Below, piece after piece: positions 40,801 to 52,800 of a stretch of DNA of 64,000 nt. How positions within the stretch are numbered: position 1 is the stretch's first letter; each line of letters opens with the position of its first letter. This DNA comes from Heliopora coerulea (lineage: Eukaryota; Cnidaria; Anthozoa; Scleralcyonacea; Helioporidae), in assembly GCA_030142905.1 (NCBI GenBank), contig JASJOG010000008.1, forward strand, positions 2,790,001-2,854,000, given 5' to 3'. The notes beneath the pieces are model-generated. The model did not search any database. It was given only the letters and a program-made list of their open reading frames with translations, and was not told the origin of the DNA. The translations under genes and the position numbers were made by a program.

Positions 40801-43800
40801 TCACTCGTTCTGCCGCACTTTACATACTGTTCTACGGTATGGCAAAATTCTAACACTGATCATATTAACAAACTCCACAAATTACAAAAAAGAGCTGCAC
40901 GTGTGATAACAAGGTCTACTTATGATGAAAGGTCATCCCAAATTTTTGAAATGTTGAACTGGAAATCCATTAAAGAAATCTTAGAGGAAAGGCAATTGGT
41001 AATGACGTTCAAAGCACTACGAGGACTAAGCCCAAAGTACCTAACTCAGTTATTTAATCTAAACAACAATACCAGTCACGAACTTCGTAGTAATAATCGA
41101 TATCTTCATTTGCCTAAACCTCGCACAAATTTTTTAAAGAAGAGTTTCTCGTATCAAGGAGCTGTGTCCTGGAACAAATTACCTAAGAAAGTAATCGACA
41201 ATGTCATAAAAGGTAATATGTCACTAACATCATTCAAATCGTTTATTAAAAACCCTTTTGTAAGAAATTAGATATAGTAAACTAAGCACTCTTATGAATA
41301 TTAGAATTAGTTTTCGAGTAGAATTCCAAATCTATAAATTTTATTTTGTTAATAATTAGAATAATTGTGTACGTCTAAGTATAAAATAGAATGTTAATGT
41401 TAGTTTTATTAGTGAAACACGGCCATTTGAAAATCAGCATCGCTGAAATGCTACCGTGTTTTAAATAAGATTAAATAATAATAATAATAATAACAGGTAG
41501 AGCGGCGGACCGGCATATCGAAGGTACGAGTTTAAATCCCGCTCGAGTCAACATTTTTCAGTTGACTTCGGCAATGTCAGATTATCATGAAAAGTTTCTG
41601 TTCATGTGTATCTCTGAGGATTATTCTGAAATAAAAAAGAAAATAAGTATGTTTGAGAGAACATGATGTGGAAACAGTTAATGGGAAAGCGTAAAAAGTA
41701 AAGCTTATCGTCCCAATTACTAATGAAACACTAACTGTTACCAGTTTCAAATGTAAATTGTCCAAAGCTGGATTGTCCTTGTATTGGACAAGCAGCTGAA
41801 GCGAGTTTCACTAGACAGTCTAGTTTGCAGTATGACTAGATATTTGACGAGTAACACCATATATTGGCGAACCCATACGACCAGCTGACAAACAATTGAT
41901 GGGTAAAATATTCAGCCGTACCGTGCACTAAACTGTCTGATAAATTACTAATGATCTAGCAACATCAAAATTTGTCTTTTTGCTTCGGCTTTGCTCGCTT
42001 CAATAATGAAAAAAATTTTGTTAAATGGCCTCTTTCATGATCTTTGTGAAACACGAAATGCTGCAGTTGGATTGGTGTCTGAATGATCTGGAGTTTTTCG
42101 TTCCGGACCGCTTACAGCGACAAACATAAACCAACGCGAAAAAATTAAAAATACAGCTCTAAATTTTTCATTTCTTGATAAAACCGTAAAGTGTTCTCGT
42201 CTGGATTTTGTTAAGTAAAAGTTCTCTTGGGGTTTTCAAAGCAATTAGTACATATAAACTGGTGATCGTCGAAAATACCGCACGGTGATTGGCTGTAATC
42301 TCCTAAAGGATAATATAGCAGTGAAGGTGTTTACGCAAAATGTCGGTTATCATTGTAAATGTTGTTAAAACAATTTGCTCACTATTTTATTTCAAGTAGT
42401 CACCTGTTTAATCATACTAAAACAACTATTCATCTCAGCCTCTGAGTATTGTTGAATAATCACTTCGAGTTTGTCTCAGGAATTAAAACACGATTAAGTC
42501 GGTTTTCTTTGTTATTTCCAGGTTTTTAGCTGCCTTATAAACTTGCCAAGAACAATAGAGTATTTTAAAAGCTGGCGGTGGCTTTTGAATTGTCCCGGGA
42601 GAAATAGGGGTTAATGTACTGATAAGCTGTTTTACATAGGTATCTGGGATTATACAGGGTGTCCCAAAAAAAATAAAATCTTTTGAAATCACTTATTGTT
42701 AAAATTTGAATGCCCTACGAAAAAGCTGAACGTAATGATGCGTAAAATATTGACAAGGTGCATGTATTAAAATTTAGGTAAGAAAATCGCCTTGTAAAGT
42801 GCGCGATTTTTTGCCCGTGGGAATTTAAAGCAAATTATAAAATTCTAACAGAAAAACTTTGTGAAAATGATAAAATTCAAATTATGTATAAAATTACTTA
42901 TATCAATCATTTATGCACTCATGGGGACCAACAGAGTGCTAAGGCATTCAAATTCTAACAAATTGTTATTGGTGATTTCAATAGTTTTCGGGTTTTTTGG
43001 GACACCCTGTGTATACAGTCCCCGGAACTATATATATAATCCCTAAAACGTCGATTAAAAAATACAAACAACGTTATCCCACGTCAAAGAAGAAAAAAAT
43101 TGAATACACCCTATATGTAATATTTAAAAACCGAACAGGAGTGCTTTATCGGGATTTAAAACACGAGGCGATAGCCGAGTGTTTTAGATCCGATAAAGCA
43201 CGAACTGCGAGTTTTTTAAATGTCTTCTAAAATGAACCTCCTAATAAGCTAATTCGTGTAGAAAGTTTGGAAATTTATCTTTCGTAAGCCGAAAAAATTG
43301 AACTTCTTCACGAATAAAGGCACATGTATCTTTATCACATATATAGATCCGACACGCTTATGATTTTTTTTTTCTTCTCCTCATGAATTAATAATCAATT
43401 TTAGAAATATGTATATTACATCGTACAAGTCTATTCCCTGGGGTTTCTTTAAGAGAACCTCTTTAATCGAGGTTTAAGTCGGATAAATACCTCGGGGTCT
43501 TCGGCCCCTCAGGATGTATATGGCTTAAAGCCTCCGTTCTCGGTATTTATCCTATACTTATTCAACAACAATTACGGACCCGCATCAAAACCTGTCATTT
43601 TCACTAGGCGTTATAAACCTTTTGCAATTCAAAAAAATGCACTAGCATTAACACCAACCTCAAACTCGTTAACACAAAAATACATTCACTATATTCAATC
43701 GTCATTCATTAGCGTAGATACGCAACCATTTGCATCAAAGGGCATTCCATAGCGCCAACAAACGACCATTAACACCATTCCTCTATACATTAGGGATAAT

Positions 43801-46800
43801 AAAATTTCAGTTACACAAGAGAAATATCTTGCAAGTCGAGTTTGTAAAAGTTTGTTCGATGCATTCGCTGACATAGTGCAGTAATCATTATAATGCAGTA
43901 ATTATCATCATGCATATCATTAATTATCTATTAAATATTTGCAGAGTCTTTGGTGCACAAATGTTAATTAAACCGAAAAGTTAGAACGATATCAAAGCCA
44001 TAACAAAAAAAAAAATCCCTCATTAAAGATTGTCCGGACAAATGGGTAGTTTGTTTTGTTGATTGGTAGGTACAGTTTTTGAGTAATGGCTTGTCCACGA
44101 GCAATTCCAGTTTTACACGTGTTACTGCCTAAAGCTTTCTTTCACCCAAAAAAGAATAGATTTCACATTCATTTAAGATTACCGAGCCAAATTTTATTTT
44201 AAAATTTTTTAGATTCTGCCCTATTTTGTTCTGGATGTAATTGGCCATTTACACGGATTACCTGGAGTTTTTCTAGCCTGCTTATTCAGTGGAACACTTA
44301 GGTAAAAATAAGTACAAGAGCGTTATATTGCAATGTAGTTTCGCGTGTTTTGAGATGTATTGTGATGACCTTTAAATTTTTCTTGTTGTGTTTGCCAGTA
44401 CGTTGTCATCCGGACTCAACTCCCTAGCCGCAGTCTTTCTAGAGGATTTTATGAAACCTATATCCAGGTCGTGCGATCTTAACGTTTCTGAACAAAGGTT
44501 AACCCAACTCTCCAAGATTGTTGGTAAGAGGAATTTCAGTACTTTTAGGTATCAATTGAGGCCGCGTTTACACGATGCCCGTACTAAGAACGATGTGTAC
44601 GTGAGATCAGCTAAGTTCAACTCAGACCGACTCGAACTTGTGCTTTTACTATTGGTCGTTTACTTGAGTCCGGCTTCAGAATTAGCTGATCACGGTCTAT
44701 ACCTAGACAGGTTTCCTGACCGACCTAAACATGATCGGCCTGAATGTAGGTGGTTTTTCCGTCTTAACAAAGTCTAATTGTAGCTCTAATTATGAACTTA
44801 ATGTTTAATTAACTGAATATTCTTTATCACGGATAAAAAGATAACATATGTTGGAAATTGAGAGTTGAAAACTGAGCATTGAGCCAGTTGTAAGCGACCA
44901 GAGCTACCATTAGCAAATTATTGGTGACCCAGGGGTCAAAGCGGCCTTATGTGAACACCCCCTAAATTCAGGTCGGTCTCAAGATATTTCAAGGCGGCCT
45001 GATTCCAGGTCATATACCCACTTTAACAAATTCTACTTCTAAAAATTCCCCAACACCAACCAAAATTACTCCTAATCCTAAATCAAACGCTTAGGTGATT
45101 GAATATTCTGCAGTCGGTGGACGACAGAAGAGCTCACAATGCAAACCAATCAAGCCTGCCCGCGAGCCGGGTGCATGTAAACACGAACTACACTACTTTG
45201 CATATTTGCTCGAGAGTTTTGAACGTGCGGATCTTTCAAGGAGACCGTTTCTTATGGCTAATCTATTTAGAACAAGCCGATATAAAAGTTCTAACAGCAG
45301 ACGTCGTTTTCGAACTGTGAAAACGCTTTTCGCCACTGATTTTGCTCGGGGGAACGACAACGATGTTACTCCCAGGGATAAAAAGTATACACCTGTTGCT
45401 GTTCATTACCAGAAAATATACGATCATTTACGCCAACCTCAAACTCAACGCAAAAGTAGATCCATTTTATTCAGTCGACATTCACTAGCGTAGATACGCA
45501 ACCATTTGCATCGAAGGGCATTCTATATCGCCAACAGACCACCATTACCACCATTCCACTACACCTTTTGCTGTTGATTACCAGAAAATATACTATCATT
45601 AACGCCAACCTCAAACTCATTAACATAGAAATACATTCATTTTATTCAAACGATATTCACTAGCGTGGATACGCAACCATTTACATCAAAGGGCATTCCA
45701 TAGCGCCAACAGACGACTATTAACACCATTCTGCTATACATTTGGAATAATAAAATTTCAATTACACAAGAGAAACATCTGGCCTAATTGAAATTTTATT
45801 ATCCTTAATGTATACTAGAATGGTGTTAATGGTCGTCTGTTGGCGCTATGAAATGCCCTTTGATGCAAATGTTTGCGTATCTACGCTAATGAATGTCGAT
45901 TGAATCAAATGAATATATTTTTGCGTTAATGAGTTTGAGGTTGGCGTTAATGATAGTATGTTTTCTGGTAATGAACAGCAAAGGTGTATATATTAGGAAT
46001 AATAAAATTTCAACTAGACAAGATATTTCTCTTGCTTAATTGAAATTTCATTACCCCTAATGTATAGTAGAATGGTGTTAATGGTCGTCTGTTCGCGCTA
46101 TGGAATACCCTTTGATGCAAATGGTTGCATGTCTACGCTAATGAATGTCGATTGAATAAAATGAATGTATTTTTTTCGTAAATGAGTTTGAGGTTGGCGT
46201 TAATGGTAGTATATTTTCTGGTAATGAACAACAAAAGGCGTAATTAGCTTTCGTTTTCACTAAAATTTTGCATTGTTAAGGCCAGTTTACTGGTGCTATT
46301 TTGCATGTTGTGGTTCTCATCCTGGTGTATGCGATACACCCATGACACTCCAGGCGGCACAAATTTTCTTCAGCTGTAGTGAATTAAAGTCGCGCCTCGT
46401 AAAATTGTTACAGCACCTCGATCTTGTCACTGTAAAAGGCTTTCATCTGAATTGGCAGGTTTGTTTTTGCATAACTAAATTTGAAAACTGCTTCAATGTC
46501 TACAGTGTGGCTATACTGTGGTTCCAGGTACTTAATTTTGTCCAGTTAATAAAGTTTTTTTCTTGCTTTTACCTGTGCGTCAACCTCCAGCCTCTTCCAT
46601 ATTTATAATGAATCCTTTTGCAACTCATCTGTCGTTGTTTTCAACTTAATAAGAAGCGATATTTTCTTTCCAATTGCTAGCTGCTGTTTTTGGCTTTTTA
46701 ACTATTGGATTATCATTTTTGGCCGGTTCTTTGGGAACAATCTTACAGGTATAGCATCATGTTAACTCTTAACCGACATATCGGGTCATATATGACCCTG

Positions 46801-49800
46801 CACCGATCCATCCGCACTTTGGCTCAAAGAGTATGGGTGCATTTCTTTTTGCTATATACGCGCAGTATAGTCCCGTTTCCTTTCACGTGGGATGCTTCGC
46901 TTTGTTTTCAACGAAGAAATCGCGCAGAATCTCATTCTAAGTGGATTGACCTAAAATACATCAAAAATAATCGGTCCCTAAAAGGTTAAAGTGATGTTTA
47001 CACTTCACAATTTTTTGGTGTGATTTATCATCCAGATGTGTAGAATTAACAAACTATAGACCGACCATGACGAAGAAGCGAAGGATTGTATAAATCTGAT
47101 GGTATACATTCGAAAATTGTTGTGTTTTTATCCTATTTATATCAATACTCTTATTTATTTTATATCATATGATGTAATTCCAACAAAATACATTTCGTAA
47201 CTGCTATTTTGGAAGTTTTTAGTGAACTATTTCCATTAAGTTTTACGTTAATTCGATACATCACGATGATAATGCGGCTCGATAGATCCCAATCCAGTAG
47301 TTCACCCATTATTACCGTAGCGTCAGTCCTCGGATTGTCATACTTGTTTAGCAGGTAGTCTCGTACCGTGGTATTGTTTTCTCAGTGGAATGTATATTCA
47401 CATTTTTTTTGCCAGTCCTTTTACCAAGTTTCTGGTGTCACTGGAGGACCTGTGGTGGCTGTTTTTTCAATTGGTATGTTTACCAGAATTGCCAATAAAA
47501 AGGTAACTTTCTTTTGCTTACCATCGTGTAAAGGTTTTCTTTCCATTTTTCGTAATCTCTTCAACAAGGTCGCGGTAAATTTTTTTTGTGAAATGCAATT
47601 ACGTACGAATTAACCCCAACTCTTACCCCAAACCTAAGCCTAACACTAACCCTAACCTAAAAAAAAAAAAGGAGGTAGAAAATTCGATGAGAGAAATCAA
47701 ACTCAAGTACTCGGTTGGATTCGATCACAAGGTTTCCGCGCAACAATGCAAAACTTTACCCTCAACACAACGGAGACTACTACATTAACATATTTCTAAT
47801 AATTAATTATATGTGATTTTCTGTTAGATCAACGTTGAACAGGCTACGAAAAAAATTTAGCGTCCCGGGCAGTGCCTCGGTACATTCTTGTTCAGTGCAT
47901 ACGGGGACATTCGGTAGGGAAGAGAAGGAAGACAAAAAAGAAAATGAGAGCAGAGCAAACAGAAGGGGAGATGGACGATGTAGAAGAATGGTTATTTCGT
48001 CACTTAGCAAACGTTTTCGCTTAAATGAGGCTAAAAGACAATTAAAAACTAAATGTCGCACAGTTTTTTGGGTAATGAATGCATTACCAGTGATTTAAGT
48101 TCCAAATTGTAGCCACTTAAAGGATAATTTACATCTTGTCATTTAAAAATGATTTCACCTTTTCAACCCTGAGTTTACGTTTGACCTAAAATTCTAAAAT
48201 GAAAATTATGCTAGAAATGCTGAAAAAAGATTCAGCGAAATTCTAATCGATCCCCAGCACTTCCCGTACACACCTGTCCATCCGTCCTCCGCACACAAAA
48301 CAAGCGCCAAAAACTCTATATTGATGCATTGGCGTGTATCATTTCAATATACTGTACTAACGATTTTCAGTTAGTTTCATAAATGTAAACTTTTAATTCT
48401 AATGGTTTATGTTGCTATCATGCCTTGGTTAGTATGTATCTTAAGCCTGTCCTTAATCACGCGAGTCCTTTTTGATAGTTTATTTGGGCATAACTTTTCT
48501 TCATGATCCTCATGAGTTTATGTGTACGAAGTTTGTCTTTGGTTTTTGTAGGGAGCTTATGTTGGCTTACTGTGCGGCATTTCCGTTGGTTTATTCGTTG
48601 CCATCGGAGCCAGAATTCATAAACCACCAATATCTGAACCACGGGTTTCAACAGAACGATGTCGAGGAGGGAATATGACTTTGTCTTCTACAAAAAGCTC
48701 TGCAACAGCGAAGTAAGTACAATTAATATGAGCAGTATCTGTTTATTTGGCACCTGAGAAGATTTGCTTTCCGACTACAACTACCAAAATGGTGCCTTAT
48801 TTGATTACGTGATTTTTATTTTATTTGTTAATGCATGAGTTAAACATAAAAACAGAATGGCAGAAACAGTTCAGTTACTTGCATGTAGGATGCATAATTG
48901 TCACAATAGACATCTCAATAATATTTATATCTTCGCGTAATAACCTAAGGGTCCGTTTACACGATACAATTGTCGTACGCCATTGTCCGTTCTGATGTAT
49001 CCCGTTAAAGTCTAATATCATTAAGCGAATCGAAACCAAGCATTGTGCGTTTAAGACAACATTACATACACCAGGATGAACAATCATTTTCAACAATCGT
49101 ATCTTGTAAATGAACTGTGGTTCATGGTATATATGTTGGGCGAGTATTCTAGGGTATCCTAAGAAGTTCCAGAACAGGCAGTGGTCCCACATTTGTAAAT
49201 GTACGGATAACAGAGGCAGTTGTGCGTCAGCCTAAAATTAATGGGTATGTTTTCATTACCAGAGAATTATAAGATTTTATAAAATCATATCTTTTATAGA
49301 GAGTACGACGGACTTAGTATTTACAGGATGTCTCCATTTTGGTACAGCTTCTACTGCTACTTCATAACATTCTTTGTGGGGCTGTTGGTTAGCGTTCTTT
49401 GGAAAGGTAAGTTTGATTCAAAGGTAACTTAGTAGGGGAACTTGTTTTTTTTTGTTTGCTGATTTATTTGTCTGTCTGTCGGTCTGTTTGTGTTTGTTTG
49501 CCGGTCAATGTGTATCTGTATTCTCCTGTCTGGTCGTCTGTCCATCCACCACACTGTGTCAGTCTTTCTGTCTACCTGCAGGTCTATCTCTTTCTGTACT
49601 AGTGTTTGTGATTGGTTGAGCTATGTAATTAACTTGTCCACTAGTAGCGCTAGTATCCTTGTCCTTCACCCAAGCACATAGTTTCACACAATTGTTCAAA
49701 TATTATCACATTGCTAATCTTGGGAGGGGGATTTGATCTGGCTTCGGGTGTATCATTTCTGCCCCTTTTTTTCTGGGCATGAGTGATGCTCATGGGGTCG

Positions 49801-52800
49801 AGTTACCTCCTTTGGGTTACTGGCGTAAATTCGTCAATTCATGCATCCGGCTTTTCTTCTCTTTTTACTAGATTACTGTGATGATCACTTTTCTAGTGCT
49901 AATAAAGTTGTTGTTGTTGTTGTTGTCTGTTTGCATCTACGAGTCTGTTTGTCTATCTGTCAGTTAGGTCGCTTGCATGCGTACCTACACTTGTGCCATT
50001 CGGTCTGGCGCTTTGTCTTGTGTCTTTCTGTTTGTCTGTCTCTACCAGTCCTTCTCTGCGTGTGTCATCTGTCTGTTGATTTGTACACAGATTAGTGGCG
50101 ATCTGAAAGTTGTGTGGTGCTTGAGCAGTTTGTTACAAAATTGAGAAAAATTAAAGTTGTTATACTGCAGAGGGAGAGAAAAACAAATTCAGACGTTTTC
50201 AACAAAACGTCATCTTCTGTATGAATTGAAAGGCAAGTGAACATAATGAGAACCTTTCACGTGAAAAAGTTTTCTTTCTTGAAATGAAAACATTTTCGCA
50301 TATGAAATACTATTTTCGTACGTGAAATGACAAAAGGGCTGATCAGATGAAAAGGATCTAAAGTTTTTGCTGAAAAAGATGATTTTTACGCCCGAAAGTG
50401 GTTGGCTGCTGTTAGACCACGGTCTAACATAAGCAGTTATCTGCATGCCTGTCTCCTTAATGTCTTTTTTTTCCTGAATGATTATCACATCGATCGACAA
50501 AAAGCATTGATCTTTTCTTTTAACAGAGAAAGATCAACCAGTCGATGAACGACTACTATTCAAATGGAAACGTGTGTTTCCAGCAAAGTTCAGCAGCACA
50601 ACGTACACCAGTGAAGAAGAAAACATCAAAATAACTGTTAATGGCGATGTAAGTGCATTACATAACCTGGTAACAGAAGTAATAGACGAGAAAATGTATC
50701 TTTCGAGTTATATATTAAAATGTCACTTGTTAACCGAAAGCGAAGTCCGTACGAGAAAGTATTTGCATATGATTTTCGTACGAACCGAGCAACGAAGGAT
50801 CGAGGTTGGTGCGAAAAACCCAAAGACAAATACTTTGCTTTAAAGACCGATTAAACGAGGTTAATGAAGAATGTATAACGTGGCTTTTGATTGTCTCCTT
50901 TGTCGTTATTAACTGCATATTGTCGTGAGATGTTGCTGTTACCTCGTAACTTGTTTTACTTATCGTACTTTAATACAATTAGTTTTAAATAAAAATAGCA
51001 CCATGTATTGATTGTTCTAGCACATTTTATAACTCGGAACTTTTCAATCTAGATACTTAATTTTCCTTGAATTTCGTATTGATTGTTCTAGAGCATTTTA
51101 TTGCTGGGAAGTTTTCAATCTCGATACTTAATCTTCCTTGAATTTCATATTGATTGTTCTAACACATTTTATTACTCGGAATTTTTCAGTCAAGATATTT
51201 AATTTTCCTTGAATTTCGTATTGACTGTTCTAGCACATTTTATTACTCAGAATTTTTCAATCTAGATACTTAATTTTTCTTGAATTTCGTTAAAATCAGC
51301 TCGAGGATATTTCCATCAAAACTTCCGGTCTGGAATAAAAAAACGTACGTGACCGGTCCAATATCATAATGTCTCCGATTGTTCAGCAACTAATTGCATG
51401 GCTAATTTCATACGGACCCAAAAACAAGCTCAGCCATATGATAACATTACGTGTAAACATTACTTATTATTAAGTACATGGACTGGCAGTATCCATTGGC
51501 TTGAGGTTTAAGTATTTTGGTGGTCCGTATTTAGAGTTTGAGTTGTGAACCCGAAAAAACCTACTTGATTTGCCAAATTCGTCAAATCAAGTATGTGGAA
51601 ACGACGAGTTACAAATTACATGGGTAAATAGAATCCATTAAAATATTTTCAAATTGGCTTTAAATGATTAACGGTATCCTCAGTAAGTCATCAAAATATT
51701 TTCACATTTGTTCTAAATGATTATCTATAATCTCTGCAGTTCTAATTTGGTTAACATTACTCTGCTATAGAATATTTAAACCTGACGTTTAACGTAACAA
51801 TTCATGACCCAACGTTTCGACAACCCTGCCAAAGTATTCTAACTTTAGTCAAACTCTACTACAAGGGTGGGACGAGAGGAGGCTATAGACCTCCTAATAT
51901 TTCTGACTAGGGGGCAAAGCCTTCAACGACATTTTTACGCCTTGGACGAAAATCTTCCTTGTTAACTTGCTTAATGATACAAGAGTATCTATCCTCTATG
52001 AGGCCTGTATTAATAAAATCAGAATACGAAAATGCTACTTTGCATATTTCTTTATGCAACTCCTTGAAATTTCACTGGAGGGATAAGCACAATGCGCCAC
52101 CCTCATTTCACTTTTTTACGAGTTAACCCCTAATATAGAAAACATCTTCCCCCACCATTGCTGTTGTATTTATTTACTCAATGACTGCGTGATGACCTCC
52201 CGATTTGGTGTAAACAGGCGTCCATTGATAAAGTCGTCATCACGATTCGGCAATGTCTGTTTCGTGTTGACAATTATTTACAAAAGAGGCCGTGAATTAT
52301 TCAGGCTTTAATTGTGGATTTTGAATAAAAAAGATCAATCTTCTTAGGACGACGTTGCTAACACCGCTGCTTGGTCTTTTCCACCAGTTTCAAACTAACG
52401 TCATGCCTTACCAATTTTTAAATTTTTTAGTCGATTTTATACGTGGAAATGTTAAAATGTGGAAGATATTCCATTTTAAGTTGTTTTTTCATCAGGTTTT
52501 ATTACTGTTAATGATAAAAAGCTAGGACGAGCAAATGATGCATAAAACACCCGTAATAGTGCAAAATTTTAAGACATATTTAATACAAACGTTTCGTTAC
52601 TTCTTGCTGCGTCAAGACAGTGTAGCTGATATGAATAAGAACTGACCAGGGTTATACTACCCGCAAATCAGATAAACCGAAATTGAAATCAAAGTTGAAC
52701 TTATTAACTGTAGATTACAAATTGGGTGGAATCGAATATACGCTTTACGATCTCATTTCGAATTAAAACAACACGAAGGAAATTTTGTTGGCGTTGAGCA

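Larger units (their letters stand above)
39735..41610. repeat. tRNA-like foldback element, family B, split by a LINE
   Basis: Left arm (about 39735-39870): GCCGAAGTCAACTGAAAAAT, then GGGATTTAAACTCGCC, GGATACCGGTCCGCCGCTCT and ACCTGTTGAGCTATCGAGTC. Right arm (from 41493): AACAGGTAGAGCGGCGGACC, AGTTTAAATCCCGCTCGAGTC, ATTTTTCAGTTGACTTCGGC. The outer arms extend to TGAACAGACACTTTTCATGA and its inverse near 41600. The arms form a tRNA-like cloverleaf (7-bp acceptor stem GACTCGA/TCGAGTC, 4-bp D-stem GCTC/GAGC). A LINE at 39954-41494 lies between them, with AACAGG at both junctions. Confidence 0.8.

Noticed and set aside
44580..44777. Extension of SMCT exon 9
   Set aside because: The open frame continues past 44523, but the donor GGTAAG and the phase to exon 10 fix the end; the extra frame is intron and repeat.
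50574..50843. Independent 89-codon gene
   Set aside because: Its first part is SMCT exon 14; the frame continues past the splice donor into the intron by chance.
51005..51288. CRISPR array
   Set aside because: Units are fully repeated 71-mers without unique spacers, in an animal intron.
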